Shown here: positions 20,091 to 29,470 of the stretch, in pieces
Layout of the letters: each line of letters starts with the position of its first letter
Numbering within the stretch: position 1 is the stretch's first letter
DNA from: an uncultured Clostridia bacterium
GTDB taxonomy: Bacteria; Bacillota; Clostridia; Christensenellales; UBA1242
Length of the DNA stretch: 64,000 nucleotides
Reading direction: 5' to 3'
NCBI GenBank assembly: GCA_944380265.1
Contig: CALWGY010000003.1
Span: 80,032-144,031 of the forward strand
The notes under the pieces: generated by a model
Told to the model about the DNA's origin: nothing
What the model saw: only the letters and a program-made list of their open reading frames with translations
Database searches by the model: none
Position numbers and translations under genes: made by a program

Positions 20091-21062
20091 ATGATAATTC
20101 TTTCAAATAAACCAAGTGGTAATCCACAAATTGAAATTAGAGAATTAAACTATGATAGTGCTGACATTTTAAAACTTATGGTTCTTGCAAAACAAGAAAT
20201 GCCTGAATATTTGGTTGGATTAAATTTATATTTAAAAAATAAAAGTTACAAAGCAATGTTTGGAGCATTTGATAAAAGAACTAATGCTCTTGTTGGTGCA
20301 TGTTTGGTTTTAGATAAAAAAATTGTTTTGGAAGGTTATGAAGAAGAAATTAAAGCGTTACCAGGCAAAACAATGCAACTAGATTTTTTGTTTGTTGATA
20401 AAAAATATACTCATCAAAAAATTGGATCTAGTCTTATTAACAGTGTTTATGAATATTGCAAAAATAACAATTATTCATATATTGACTTAATGTGTCCATT
20501 AAAAAATTCTAAAAAAGCAAATGTTTATGATAAAAATGATTTTAACAGAATTGCAATTCAAAATCAGTATAATCCAATTTTTTTGTTGTTTAGAGCAAGT
20601 GTTGAAAAACCTGTTAGGCAGTTTGCAAAAATTTTGTATGCCACAATTTTGGATGCTTATGAAACAAATTTTTTTAATTATGAAGAATACAAACAAAAAC
20701 TTGTGGAAGGATATGTTCCACCAACCATTTCAAAAATTTATGGATTAACACCAGCAAGGTTTAAAAAAATTGTTAATTTAAAACAATTTGATTTGTTTGA
20801 TAATGCAATAAAATCTGTTTTAGATGAAGGAAATTGTGTGCTTGATGCAAACAATCAAATTAAAAGATGTTTAAAAATTAAAAAAGATAGCGAAATTCCT
20901 GTTTACAAAAAACCAAACATGGAAAACATAGGAAACTCAATTTTACAAAATTATTTAACAGATGAATATTCTTTAAAACAAGTTAATTTTGTTAACCAAA
21001 CATTTGAAGAAGTTAAAAACAAATTTATTAATGATTACATTTTGGGTGGAATAAACAAATAA
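20091..21062 (+). CDS. GNAT family N-acetyltransferase
   Basis: The first ~170 of 323 residues form a GNAT domain: a strand with LDFLFVDKKYTHQKIGSSLI (about 103-122) holds the acetyl-CoA loop in the degenerate form HQKIGS, and IDLMCPLKNSKKANVYDKNDF resembles the usual second half with a Tyr. The C-terminal ~150 residues (from about RASVEKPVRQFAK) are helical and unrecognised. Substrate unknown. The gene has its own promoter and AAAAAAGG before the ATG. It breaks the path between dnaN and rpmH, and its coding sequence is more AT-rich and Lys/Asn-rich than the core genes around it, which suits a later insertion (inference). Confidence 0.75.
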   Translation: MIILSNKPSGNPQIEIRELNYDSADILKLMVLAKQEMPEYLVGLNLYLKNKSYKAMFGAFDKRTNALVGACLVLDKKIVLEGYEEEIKALPGKTMQLDFLFVDKKYTHQKIGSSLINSVYEYCKNNNYSYIDLMCPLKNSKKANVYDKNDFNRIAIQNQYNPIFLLFRASVEKPVRQFAKILYATILDAYETNFFNYEEYKQKLVEGYVPPTISKIYGLTPARFKKIVNLKQFDLFDNAIKSVLDEGNCVLDANNQIKRCLKIKKDSEIPVYKKPNMENIGNSILQNYLTDEYSLKQVNFVNQTFEEVKNKFINDYILGGINK

Positions 21063-21098
21063 TTAAGCAATTATATTAATAAAAATGAAATTTTATTG

Positions 21099-21127
21099 TT
21101 GACACAACCAAATCAAAAAAGTATAAT
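21099..21127 (+). promoter_or_regulatory. Consensus promoter of rpmH
   Basis: TTGACA (21099-21104), a 17-bp spacer and TATAAT (21122-21127) make a perfect SigA consensus, the strongest promoter in the window, as expected for a ribosomal protein gene. Confidence 0.92.
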
Positions 21128-21150
21128 TAAACAGCAAAGTGAAAATGATT

Positions 21151-21175
21151 AGCGAGTTAAACTCGCTTTTGTTTT
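21151..21175 (+). promoter_or_regulatory. Terminator-like hairpin in the rpmH leader
   Basis: AGCGAG-TTAAA-CTCGCT (21151-21167) is followed by TTTTGTTTT within the 5' untranslated region, between the promoter and the ribosome binding site AAGGAAGG. It looks like an attenuator or a stabilising 5' hairpin. Confidence 0.5.
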
Positions 21176-21203
21176 AAAAATAATTTAAGGAAGGAAACGT
21201 ATA

Positions 21204-21338
21204 ATGAAAAGAACTTATCAACCTAAAAAAAGACAACGCAGCAAAGTTCACGGATTCCGTGCAAGAATGAAAACAAAAGGTGGAAAACGTGTTTTAGCAC
21301 GCCGTAGAAATCGTGGCAGAAAACAACTTTCTGCATAA
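21204..21338 (+). CDS. rpmH: Ribosomal protein L34
   Basis: This 44-residue, highly basic protein matches L34 from end to end: [20 protein letters not shown] at the start, then [15 protein letters not shown] and RGRKQLSA at the end. L34 binds 23S rRNA in the large subunit. It has a strong ribosome binding site (AAGGAAGG at 21188-21195) and a consensus promoter. It heads the rpmH-rnpA-yidD-yidC-jag series, although a hairpin after it suggests partial termination before rnpA. Confidence 0.98.
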   Translation: MKRTYQPKKRQRSKVHGFRARMKTKGGKRVLARRRNRGRKQLSA

Positions 21339-21381
21339 TTTTACTTTTGTTGTGGCGTGAAAAGAAATTAAATAAAAAAAT

Positions 21382-21413
21382 AAATGCCTTTAACGTTGTT
21401 TAAAGGCATTTTA
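21382..21413 (+). terminator. Hairpin after rpmH
   Basis: A 12-bp perfect stem (21382-21393 with 21400-21411, loop of 6) ends in a short T-rich tail. It probably terminates most rpmH transcripts so that L34 is made in excess over RnpA. Confidence 0.75.
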
Positions 21414-21475
21414 TTTATTAATTTTGCAAATATTTGTTAACAACCAGCAATTTAATTTAAAAAAAAATTTATTTA

Positions 21476-21484
21476 TGTTATACT
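21476..21484 (+). promoter_or_regulatory. Extended -10 promoter of rnpA
   Basis: TGTTATACT is an extended -10 element 38 bp before the rnpA ATG, giving the downstream operon its own start. Confidence 0.55.
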
Positions 21485-21521
21485 AATTTTGTTGGGTAAT
21501 TAAAATTTTTAGAGAGAAATT

Positions 21522-21860
21522 ATGCTTAAAGAAAACAATAGATTAACAAAAAGAAAAGAATTTGGTTATGTTTACAAACATGGAAAATATGTTTTTAACG
21601 ATTTTTTAACTTTAATGTTTGTTCCAACAAAATTAAAAACTCCACGCATTGGTTTTTCGGTTAGTAAAAAAACTGGAAAAGCATGGTTAAGAAACAAAAT
21701 TAAAAGACAACTTAGGGAAATTGTTAGAAACTTAATTGAAAGCATTAATCCAAACTTTAATTATGTTTTTGTAACCAAACCAAAAATTACAACACTAACT
21801 TATGACGAAATAAGGAATGCTTTAATTGACGTTTTGAATAAAGCACAAATGATTAAATGA
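21522..21860 (+). CDS. rnpA: Ribonuclease P protein component
   Basis: RnpA is the protein cofactor that helps RNase P RNA bind pre-tRNA. The 112-residue chain has the RNR signature RNKIKRQLREIVR (about residues 61-73) and the preceding strand RIGFSVSKKTGKA, both diagnostic. Length is typical (about 110-120). The ribosome binding site is AGAGAGAAA. Its TGA stop overlaps the yidD start (ATGA at 21857), so translation is coupled. The RNA component (rnpB) is not in this window. Confidence 0.96.
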   Translation: MLKENNRLTKRKEFGYVYKHGKYVFNDFLTLMFVPTKLKTPRIGFSVSKKTGKAWLRNKIKRQLREIVRNLIESINPNFNYVFVTKPKITTLTYDEIRNALIDVLNKAQMIK

Positions 21861-22126
21861 TTTTAAAAATAATATTTTTTCCAATTACAATAGTTTGTTA
21901 TGGTTTAATTTATTTTTATAAATTTGTTATATCACCATTACTTCCAAACACATGCATTTACTACCCCACTTGTTCCACTTACATGCTTTTAAGCATTAAA
22001 GAACATGGTGTGTTTAAGGGTGTGTGGTTGGGAATTAAACGTATTTTTAGGTGCACACCAAAGCATCAGGGTGGAATTGATTTGGTTCCATTAAACATTA
22101 AAGGAGATAAAAAATGGATTTTTTAA
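21857..22126 (+). CDS. yidD: Membrane protein insertion efficiency factor YidD
   Basis: YidD is a small membrane-associated protein that helps insertion of membrane proteins, together with YidC. The 89-residue chain shows the family pattern YKFVISPLLPNTCIYYPTCS, a conserved triplet of Cys residues (NTC, PTC and RCTP), HGVFKGVWLGIKRIFRC and a final GGIDLVP. The N-terminal ~20 residues are hydrophobic. It overlaps rnpA by four bases and yidC by 13 bases, the conserved compact order for this cluster. Confidence 0.95.
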   Translation: MILKIIFFPITIVCYGLIYFYKFVISPLLPNTCIYYPTCSTYMLLSIKEHGVFKGVWLGIKRIFRCTPKHQGGIDLVPLNIKGDKKWIF

Positions 22127-23232
22127 ATATTGGCTCAATGCTTTTAGAAGTTTCTAAACCAACGGGTATGTGGGAATATTTTATTTTTGGTTTGGAAAGT
22201 TTGGTTAAAAACTATGGCTTAACAATTATATTAATTACCCTTGCAATTAAACTTATTATGCTACCATTTGATTTTTTTAACAGATACATAAACAAAAAGA
22301 ACTCGTTAAAAATGGCAGTAATAAAACCAGAACTTGATAAAATTCAAAGCAGATATGGTTCAAACAAAGAATTGTTAAATCAAAAAACTATGGAACTTTA
22401 TAAAAAACATAATTACAACATTATGGGAAGTTGCTTAGGAATGATTATTAACATGGCAGTAACCATGACAATATTCTTTACATTGTTTACTGGACTTAAC
22501 AAAATTGCAGCATACAAAATTTATTCGGAATATATAACACTTCAAACAGAATATGAAACCCAAATTGGTGGAAAACTAGAAGAAGTTAAAATTGAAGGTG
22601 AAGGCGAAGAAGCACAAACAAAACTTCAAGTTGTGGTTTATAATAAAGAAGGACAAGAAGTTGACAGATTTGATTTAACAGAAAATTTAATTAACAAAGC
22701 AAATGCAGCAGTTGTTAAAAAACATGATGAAATTAAAGAAGACTTTTTGTGGATTAAAAACATTTGGCGACCAGACACAAATGCAAGCATAATTTTAAGT
22801 TATGATGACTTTGTTTCTAATGCAAAAATTGATAAGTCTGAGTTAAGTGAAAGTGTTTATAATCAAATAATGAATCCAATAAAAGCAGAAAACAGTGGCT
22901 GGAACGGATATTTCATTTTAATTATTATGTCGGCAATAATAACATATTTATCATCACAAATTAGCATTTGGATTGGAAAAGCAAAAGCTAAAAAGAGTGG
23001 AAAACCATTTGTTGACGCAATGGCACAAAACAAAATTTTAATTTACTTAATGCCAATTATCATGGCACTGTTCACGCTATTCTATAATGCTATGTTTGCA
23101 ATATACATTGTTACAGGTGCATTGTTTGGATTAGTAACAAGCCCATTAATTACATTGTTAGTTGACAAAATGTATGATAAATCAGTTAAAAAGGAAGAAG
23201 AAAAAGTTAAAGTTTCTTATTCAAGAAAGTAA
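22114..23232 (+). CDS. yidC: Membrane protein insertase YidC/OxaA
   Basis: YidC inserts proteins into the cytoplasmic membrane, alone or with SecYEG. The 372-residue protein has the conserved region YGLTIILITLAIKLIMLPF, the cytoplasmic hairpin NSLKMAVIKPELDKIQSRYG and NIMGSCLGMIINM, and later helices ILIYLMPIIMALFTLFYNAM and IVTGALFGLVTSPLI. It lacks the lipoprotein Cys of SpoIIIJ-type YidC. An unusual extracellular insertion (about 150-250, Glu/Lys-rich with WIKNIWRPD) lengthens the loop between helices. GGAGATAAAAA before the ATG lies inside yidD. Jag follows 20 bases later, as is usual. Confidence 0.94.
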   Translation: MDFLNIGSMLLEVSKPTGMWEYFIFGLESLVKNYGLTIILITLAIKLIMLPFDFFNRYINKKNSLKMAVIKPELDKIQSRYGSNKELLNQKTMELYKKHNYNIMGSCLGMIINMAVTMTIFFTLFTGLNKIAAYKIYSEYITLQTEYETQIGGKLEEVKIEGEGEEAQTKLQVVVYNKEGQEVDRFDLTENLINKANAAVVKKHDEIKEDFLWIKNIWRPDTNASIILSYDDFVSNAKIDKSELSESVYNQIMNPIKAENSGWNGYFILIIMSAIITYLSSQISIWIGKAKAKKSGKPFVDAMAQNKILIYLMPIIMALFTLFYNAMFAIYIVTGALFGLVTSPLITLLVDKMYDKSVKKEEEKVKVSYSRK

Positions 23233-23251
23233 CATTTTTTTGGGGGTAAAA

Positions 23252-24187
23252 ATGAAAATTGAAGTTAGTGCAAAAACAATTGAAAAAGCAATTGAAGAAG
23301 GTTTAAAACAACTAAACACAACACTTGAAAATGTTGATGTTAAAGTTATTTCGGAAGGTGGACTTTTCAAAAAAGCAAAAATTGAAATGGAATTTAACGA
23401 TGAAACAGGTGAAAATGATCTTTCTGAAAACGGTGCAAGCCAAACACAAGAATCAAACAACAATGTAGAAACAAAAAGTGTTGAACAAAACAAAATGAAA
23501 AATATTCAAAATTTTGTTAAACAAAACGAAAATGAAAATAACGAAAACTTTGAAAATTTAGAAGAAATTAATTCTGAAACAAAAACAAATGAAAATGCTG
23601 TTGTAATTGAAACAGAAGTTACCGAAGAACAAATTGAACCAAAAAAAGTTTTAGAAGAAATTGTTAAAGTTAGTGAAAACATTGTTGACACATTATCCGA
23701 TGAAGAAAAACAAGCAAGAAAACATGAATTAATTAACAAAACAATGGAACTTGCAAAACAATGGTTAGATGGTTTAATTTACACCTACAACATTAATGCA
23801 TCTTGCGAAATTGAACCAAGAGAAAACGATGTTTATGCAAACATTGTTGGCGAAAATTTGGGTGTTTTAATTGGATATCATGGCGAAGCAATGGAAGCAA
23901 TTCAACATTTATTAAACACATATCTATACAACAAACTTAAAGGAGCAAAACGTGTGTTCATTGATGTTGCTGGTTACAGAAGCAAACGCCAAGCAGATTT
24001 AAAAGAACTAGCAAACAAAATTGCAAACAAAGTTCTAGAAAACAAACGTAGTTACAAACTTGACCCAATGAACAGTTTTGAAAGAAGAATTATTCATGAA
24101 GAGCTTAGCAAAACACCTCACATTTTAACACACAGCGAAGGTGTTGAACCAAACAGATTTTTAATTATTGAATACACAGAAAATTAA
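23252..24187 (+). CDS. jag: Jag/KhpB RNA-binding protein
   Basis: Jag (KhpB, EloR) binds RNA, partners KhpA, and affects cell elongation and division in Gram-positive bacteria. The 311-residue protein has the Jag-N domain (VSAKTIEKAIEEGLKQL with the GLF-KKAKIE turn, 1-50), a long Glu/Asn-rich linker (~55-165), a KH domain with the GYHG loop (about 205-208) and a C-terminal R3H domain (FERRIIHEELSK). The frame extends upstream to 23162, but GGGGGT (23242-23247) marks the ATG at 23252. The linker is longer than in Bacillus. Position directly after yidC is conserved. Confidence 0.94.
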   Translation: MKIEVSAKTIEKAIEEGLKQLNTTLENVDVKVISEGGLFKKAKIEMEFNDETGENDLSENGASQTQESNNNVETKSVEQNKMKNIQNFVKQNENENNENFENLEEINSETKTNENAVVIETEVTEEQIEPKKVLEEIVKVSENIVDTLSDEEKQARKHELINKTMELAKQWLDGLIYTYNINASCEIEPRENDVYANIVGENLGVLIGYHGEAMEAIQHLLNTYLYNKLKGAKRVFIDVAGYRSKRQADLKELANKIANKVLENKRSYKLDPMNSFERRIIHEELSKTPHILTHSEGVEPNRFLIIEYTEN

Positions 24188-24206
24188 AAATTATAACTAA
24201 AAAAAT

Positions 24207-24236
24207 AAAAACAGATTTTAACAATCTGTTTTTTTA
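24207..24236 (+). terminator. Terminator of the rnpA-jag operon
   Basis: AAAACAGATT (24208-24217) pairs with AATCTGTTTT (24223-24232) over a TTAAC loop and runs into T residues. Confidence 0.88.
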
Positions 24237-24250
24237 ATTATGCTTAACAC

Positions 24251-24279
24251 TTGAAAATGTGCATAATTTGGGGTAAAAT
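24251..24279 (+). promoter_or_regulatory. mnmE promoter
   Basis: TTGAAA (24251-24256) and TAAAAT (24274-24279) with a 17-bp spacer, 30 bp before the mnmE start. Confidence 0.65.
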
Positions 24280-24308
24280 ATTTTATAACTTAAAAAAAAG
24301 AGAATGTT

Positions 24309-25664
24309 ATGGAAGAAGAAAGAACAATTGCAGCCATTTCAACACCAATTGGGGTTGGTGGCATTAGTGTTATTAGACTAAGCGGAAAAAATGCGCTTAA
24401 AATTGCAAACAAAGTTTTTAACACAACTTTAAAAATAGAAAAAATTGAACCAAGAAAAATGTATCTTGGTAATTTTATTGCACAAAGTTTTAAAGAAAAA
24501 TGCATGATGGTTTGGTTTAAAGCACCAAATTCATACACAGGCGAAGATGTTGTGGAGTTTCAGTGCCATGGTGGAACAGTTATTGCAAACGGAATTTTGG
24601 AAACTTTAATTGAAAATGGTGCTGTTCTTGCTGGGCCGGGTGAATTTACAAAGCAAGCATTTGTTAATGGAAAACTAACACTCGATGAAGCCGAAGGTGT
24701 TATGGACATGATTAATGCCGAAAGTGAAAGCGAAGTTAGAGCTGGATATAATTTAATGCAAGGAAGTTTGAGCAAAGAAATTAACAACTTGCAAAACGAA
24801 CTTACAAAAATGATTGCTAAAATTGAAGTTACACTCGACTACCCTGAAAATGATTATGAAGAACAAACAGCATCTGAAACAATTGATGGACTGCAACACA
24901 TAAAAGAAAAACTTGAACATATTTTAAAAACTTCGCAAACTGGTCAAATTGTTAAAAACGGAAGCAAAATTTTAATTTTAGGAAAACCTAATGTTGGAAA
25001 AAGCAGTTTGTTAAATGCAATTTTAAATTTTGAAAGAGCAATTGTTACTTCCATTAAAGGAACAACTAGAGATATTTTGGAAGAAACCTACACATATAAA
25101 GGTGTTAAGTTTGTTTTAACCGACACAGCGGGACTTCATGAAGCAAATGATGTTGTTGAAAAAATTGGAATTGAAAAAGCCAAAAAAGCAGTGAATTTTG
25201 CAGATGTTATTTTGCTTGTTATTGATGCAAGCGAGCCATTAACACAAGAAGATGAAGAAATTTTGGAACTTGTTAAAAACAAAAAAACAATTGTTGTTAA
25301 AAACAAAACTGATCTAAAAAATGTTGTTAACCTAAACAAATATAACTTTAAACATATTGTTGAAATTAGTGCATTAAATGGGCAAGGTGTTGAAGACCTT
25401 AAAAATTTAATTTACAATTTGGTTATTGATGAAAACATTATTAATTCAAACTTAATGTTAACAAACATGCGCCATGTGGAAGCAATTAAAAAAGCATTAA
25501 AATTTTTAGATGAGTGTTTGAAAGGTTTGAACGCAGGAATAACGCTTGATGTTGTTTCAATAGATTTAAAAAATTTGTGGATGGCTCTTGGCGAAATTAC
25601 TGGAAACAACAACAACGAAGAAATTATTAACGAAATTTTTAGTGGCTTCTGTGTTGGAAAATAA
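24309..25664 (+). CDS. mnmE: tRNA modification GTPase MnmE
   Basis: MnmE, with MnmG, adds the carboxymethylaminomethyl group to U34 of certain tRNAs. The 451-residue protein has the N-terminal folate-binding domain (TIAAISTPIGVGGISVIRLSG at the start, truncated here in quotation only by length: key are PIGVGGI and GEFTKQAF), the G domain with Walker A GKPNVGKSSLLNAI (~225-238), DTAG and NKTD motifs, and the C-terminal Cys of the FCVGK tail, which is needed for activity. Length is normal. It has its own promoter after the jag terminator. A GNAT gene separates it from its partner mnmG, which normally follows directly. Confidence 0.97.
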   Translation: MEEERTIAAISTPIGVGGISVIRLSGKNALKIANKVFNTTLKIEKIEPRKMYLGNFIAQSFKEKCMMVWFKAPNSYTGEDVVEFQCHGGTVIANGILETLIENGAVLAGPGEFTKQAFVNGKLTLDEAEGVMDMINAESESEVRAGYNLMQGSLSKEINNLQNELTKMIAKIEVTLDYPENDYEEQTASETIDGLQHIKEKLEHILKTSQTGQIVKNGSKILILGKPNVGKSSLLNAILNFERAIVTSIKGTTRDILEETYTYKGVKFVLTDTAGLHEANDVVEKIGIEKAKKAVNFADVILLVIDASEPLTQEDEEILELVKNKKTIVVKNKTDLKNVVNLNKYNFKHIVEISALNGQGVEDLKNLIYNLVIDENIINSNLMLTNMRHVEAIKKALKFLDECLKGLNAGITLDVVSIDLKNLWMALGEITGNNNNEEIINEIFSGFCVGK

Positions 25665-25707
25665 GTTTTAATTTTAAAATTAAAAATAAAAAGGAAAGAA
25701 GTTTTAT

Positions 25708-26205
25708 ATGAATTTTGAATGGAAGCAAACAACAGAACAAGATTTGGAACAATTTAATAATTGGGGTAAAAAAGATTTAAAAATTCAAAAATTTGTTGAT
25801 GGTAAAAATTTAGGCAACAAAATTTTGGAAATGGTTGAAAACATTGGTTATGATTCTGGTGTTTTTAGAGTTAGAAGTGTTTATGATAATGATGTTTTGG
25901 TTGGTGTTTGCGTGGTTATTATTAACAAGGCAACAAAAAAATCAAGAAACACATTAACGCTTTACAACATTGTTGTTAATCCAGAATTGCAAAACAAGGG
26001 GTATGGGTGTGCAATGATGTTTGACATTGTTAAAAATTGTGAACAAATTTTTGGATTTAAACCAAGGGTTATAAAGTCGTATGTTGATAAAGATAATGTT
26101 GCAAGCAACAAGATGCATGTTAATGCCGGATTTGAGCTTGATAAAAAATTAAACAAAAAATTAAAGAAAGGCAAAAACATTCATTACGAAAAAACTTTAA
26201 ATTAA
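25708..26205 (+). CDS. GNAT family N-acetyltransferase
   Basis: This 165-residue single-domain protein has a clear acetyl-CoA loop (NPELQNKGYGCAMM, about residues 90-103) after the strand LTLYNIVV, and a final region with NAGFELDKKL typical of RimI/YjdJ-like enzymes (NxGF motif). Substrate unknown. It sits between mnmE and mnmG with AAAGGAAAG before the ATG, in the same direction and only 43 bases after mnmE, so it is probably co-transcribed. It is very Lys/Asn-rich. As these two partners are nearly always adjacent, this gene looks like an insertion (inference). Confidence 0.85.
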   Translation: MNFEWKQTTEQDLEQFNNWGKKDLKIQKFVDGKNLGNKILEMVENIGYDSGVFRVRSVYDNDVLVGVCVVIINKATKKSRNTLTLYNIVVNPELQNKGYGCAMMFDIVKNCEQIFGFKPRVIKSYVDKDNVASNKMHVNAGFELDKKLNKKLKKGKNIHYEKTLN

Positions 26206-26388
26206 AACAAAAAAGTTATTTACTAAACATAAAAAAATAATTAAAATTAAAACTGCAATGTGTTTTGGTGAAAAAATAATTTTAGTAAAGTTTTCATAAC
26301 AATTTTTATAAAATAAAAACAATGTAAAAAACACAAAGTGAAAAAAGTTAAGAAGAATTTTAATAAAACAAAAAAACAAAAGGAAAAT

Positions 26389-28245
26389 ATGATTAATAAT
26401 TTTGATGCAATTGTAATAGGTTCTGGTCATGCTGGTTGCGAAGCCGCACTTGCTCTTGCCAGAATGGGACAACAAACTTTGCTATTAACCTTAAATTTGG
26501 ATAGCATTGCTTTTTTGGCATGCAACCCTAGCATTGGTGGAACAGCAAAAGGACATTTGGTTTGTGAAATTGATGCTTTGGGTGGCGAAATGGGAATTAT
26601 TGCCGACAAAGCAACCATTCAACGCCGAATGCTAAACAGTTCGAAAGGACCAGCAGTTCAATCACTAAGAACACAAACCGACAAAATTATGTATCACACC
26701 GAAATGAAAAAGGTTTTGGAAAACACAAAAAATCTTTTTGTTAAACAAGGTGAAGCAAAAAACATAATTGTTAAAAACGGAAAAGTTCAAGGTGTTAAAA
26801 CTTTGCAAGGTGACACATTTAAAGCAAAGGCTGTTGTTGTTTGTACAGGGGTTTATTTAAAAAGTGATGTTATTATTGGAAAGGTTAGAACAAACAGTGG
26901 ACCAAATGGTTTTGCACCAGCAAACCATTTAACAGCATCATTAAAAAAATTGGGTTTAACCATTAGGCGTTTTAAAACAGGAACCCCAGTTAGAGTTCAT
27001 TCCGACACAATTGATTATTCTGAATTAACTGAACAATGTGGCGAAGATGATATTCAAACATTTAGTTTTATGACAAAAACCCCACCTAAAAATGTCATAA
27101 AGTGTTATTTAACTTACACAAATCCACATACTCATGAAATTATATTAAACAACCTAGACAAAGCACCAATGTATAATGGTGAAATTAAAAGCGAAGGACC
27201 AAGATATTGCCCTAGCATTGAAAGCAAGATTGTTAGGTTCTCCGACAAATCACAACACCAGTTGTTTTTGGAACCAGAAGCGCTTTCCACAAAAGAAGTT
27301 TATGTTCAAGGTTTTTCAACAAGTATGCCAACATATTTGCAACATGAAATGGTTAAAAGTGTTAAGGGCTTAGAAAACGCACACATAATGCGTGATGCAT
27401 ATGCAATTGAATATGATTGCATTGATAGTTTGCAACTATATCCAACATTACAATACAAAAACATTGAGGGTTTATATTTTGCTGGACAAGTTAATGGAAC
27501 AAGTGGTTATGAAGAAGCAGCCGCACAAGGAATTATTGCTGGTATTAATGCTGCATTGTTTTTACAAAACAAAGAACCATTTGTTTTAAAACGCAATGAA
27601 GCATATATTGGGGTTTTGATTGATGATTTAACCACCAAAGGAACAAACGAACCTTACAGAATGATGACAAGCAGAGCGGAATATAGATTGCAGCTAAGGC
27701 AAGACAATGCAGATTTAAGATTAACACAAAAAGGTTACGACATTGGACTTGTTTCAAAAGAAAGATATAAGGTGTTTTTAAAAAAAATAAAACAAATTAA
27801 TGAGTTTAAAGAACAATTAAAAACTGTTGTTTCGCCTAAAAAAATTGAAAAAATGTTTAATGAGAAAAGCGAAACAGTGCCAAAAGTTGGAATTTCAATT
27901 AAAGATATATTAAAACGAAGCAATATTACGGTTGAAGATTTGGTTGAATGTTTTCCAGAATTTAAAAAGTACCCATATAACGTTTTAAAAGAAATTGAAA
28001 TTGATGTTAAATATGAAGGTTATTTGGCAAAACAAAACATTCAAATTGAACAATCTAAAAAACAAGAAAACACTGAACTGCCAGATGACATTGATTACAA
28101 AAAAATTAAAGGTTTAAGATTGGAAGCACAACAAAAACTAAATCAAATTAAACCATTAACTTTGGGTCAAGCAAGCAGAATTAGTGGTGTTAGCCCGGCG
28201 GACATAACGGTTTTAACTGTTTACTTAAAAACTTTGGTAAAATAG
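26389..28245 (+). CDS. mnmG: tRNA uridine 5-carboxymethylaminomethyl modification enzyme MnmG
   Basis: MnmG is the FAD partner of MnmE in wobble uridine modification. The 618-residue protein has the N-terminal FAD motif [19 protein letters not shown], the signature [14 protein letters not shown], the second signature [21 protein letters not shown] and the [17 protein letters not shown] region, ending in a helical domain that binds MnmE. The frame opens with a GTG at 26338, but AAAGGAAAAT just before the ATG at 26389 and alignment to the family favour the later start. It normally leads into rsmG; here an SPFH gene on the other strand and a repeat lie between. Confidence 0.97.
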   Translation: MINNFDAIVIGSGHAGCEAALALARMGQQTLLLTLNLDSIAFLACNPSIGGTAKGHLVCEIDALGGEMGIIADKATIQRRMLNSSKGPAVQSLRTQTDKIMYHTEMKKVLENTKNLFVKQGEAKNIIVKNGKVQGVKTLQGDTFKAKAVVVCTGVYLKSDVIIGKVRTNSGPNGFAPANHLTASLKKLGLTIRRFKTGTPVRVHSDTIDYSELTEQCGEDDIQTFSFMTKTPPKNVIKCYLTYTNPHTHEIILNNLDKAPMYNGEIKSEGPRYCPSIESKIVRFSDKSQHQLFLEPEALSTKEVYVQGFSTSMPTYLQHEMVKSVKGLENAHIMRDAYAIEYDCIDSLQLYPTLQYKNIEGLYFAGQVNGTSGYEEAAAQGIIAGINAALFLQNKEPFVLKRNEAYIGVLIDDLTTKGTNEPYRMMTSRAEYRLQLRQDNADLRLTQKGYDIGLVSKERYKVFLKKIKQINEFKEQLKTVVSPKKIEKMFNEKSETVPKVGISIKDILKRSNITVEDLVECFPEFKKYPYNVLKEIEIDVKYEGYLAKQNIQIEQSKKQENTELPDDIDYKKIKGLRLEAQQKLNQIKPLTLGQASRISGVSPADITVLTVYLKTLVK

Positions 28246-28539
28246 TGAGTTGTTTTTAGTTAATAAAATAAAAAATGATTGTTATTTTATGCAAAGTAAA
28301 AGCATTACACAAAAATAAGAATAATATCAATAGAAACTAAGTTAAAAACAAGTGAATAAATTAAATAATAAATTAATAAAAATTGTTATTAAATTATAAC
28401 TGTTTAATTTTATAAATATTGTTTTATTTGTTAATGTTAATTTTAAAAATTGATTAACTAAAAAAAAATAAAAATGGCTTAATTTAGCCATTTTTTTTAT
28501 GTTTGATTATTAATTTATTATGTTGTTAACTTAATGTTT
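28246..28539. other. Convergent gap after mnmG
   Basis: This 294-bp stretch holds no readable gene. Apart from the shared terminator at its right end it is plain AT-rich DNA. Confidence 0.5.
28468..28499. terminator. Bidirectional terminator (SPFH gene and mnmG)
   Basis: AAAATGGCT (28471-28479) pairs with AGCCATTTT (28486-28494). T runs flank it on both strands, so it can end both the leftward SPFH gene and rightward mnmG transcripts. Confidence 0.85.
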
Positions 28540-29418
28540 TTAACTTAAATCTTTGTTGGTTGTAATTACTGGTTGTGCATTTTTATCTCCGCACAAAACA
28601 ATTAATAAATTTCCAACAATTTCTGCTTTGCTTTTATCTGTTAAAGTTACAATGTTTTTCTTTTTTAAATCGTTCAAAGCCATTTCAACCATACTAACTG
28701 CACCTTCAACAATAATTTTTCTAGCAGCAATGATTGCACTTGCTTGTTGTCGTTGCAACATTGCAGCCGCTATTTCTTGTGCATATGCAATGTGGTTTAT
28801 TCTTGCTTCCAAAACTTCCACACCAACTTTATCAAGTCTTTTTTGAACAGAAGCTTGCAAATTTTTGTTAACTTCTTCGTTGTTATCTCGCAAGGTTACA
28901 ACATTTTCACTTGTGTCATCAAACAAATCGTAAGGATACATTCCTGCTAGTTCCCTAAGTGCACTTTCACTTTGAGTTTCAACATATGTTTCGTAGTTTT
29001 CAACATCAAAACATGCTTGGTATGTGTCTTCAACTGCCCAAACCACAACTGCGCTAATTTCAATTGGGTTGCCTAATGCATCATTTACTTTAATTTTATC
29101 AACATTAAAGTTTCTTTTTCTTAAACTCATTTTTCTTTTGAAGTAAAAAGGATTACACCAATTTAATCCTTGTGCACGGCAAGTACCTTTATACTTTCCA
29201 AACAAAGTGAAAACTTTTGCTTCGTTTGGTTGATTTGTGAAAAATCCAACGCAAACAAACAATGCGCATAAAAATAAAACTACTGATATTGGTGATAAAA
29301 ATGCTAAATTTTCAAATATCAGTGATATTGCAAACAAAACTATTGCTGTAATCAAAAAAACCGCTAACAAAACAAAGCCTTTTACTAAACTAATTTTTTT
29401 ATTTTCAAATTCTTTCAT
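28540..29418 (-). CDS. SPFH/Band 7 domain membrane protein
   Basis: The 292-residue protein has two N-terminal membrane helices (about 13-33 and 40-60), then an SPFH/Band 7 domain starting FTLFGKYKGTCRAQGLNWCNPF, followed by ISAVVVWAVEDTYQACFDV and the helical part EEVNKNLQASVQKRLDKVGVEV... ending with ARINHIAYAQEIAAAMLQRQ. Such proteins oligomerise at membranes and scaffold lipid microdomains or regulate proteases such as FtsH. FtsH is encoded 6 kb away, but no link is shown. It is transcribed against the replication direction of its neighbours. The ribosome binding site AAGGAGATT is good. Confidence 0.9.
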   Translation of the reverse strand: MKEFENKKISLVKGFVLLAVFLITAIVLFAISLIFENLAFLSPISVVLFLCALFVCVGFFTNQPNEAKVFTLFGKYKGTCRAQGLNWCNPFYFKRKMSLRKRNFNVDKIKVNDALGNPIEISAVVVWAVEDTYQACFDVENYETYVETQSESALRELAGMYPYDLFDDTSENVVTLRDNNEEVNKNLQASVQKRLDKVGVEVLEARINHIAYAQEIAAAMLQRQQASAIIAARKIIVEGAVSMVEMALNDLKKKNIVTLTDKSKAEIVGNLLIVLCGDKNAQPVITTNKDLS

Positions 29419-29470
29419 ATAAAAATCTCCTTATATTTAAGTTGTATTAACTTAACACAATCATATTATC

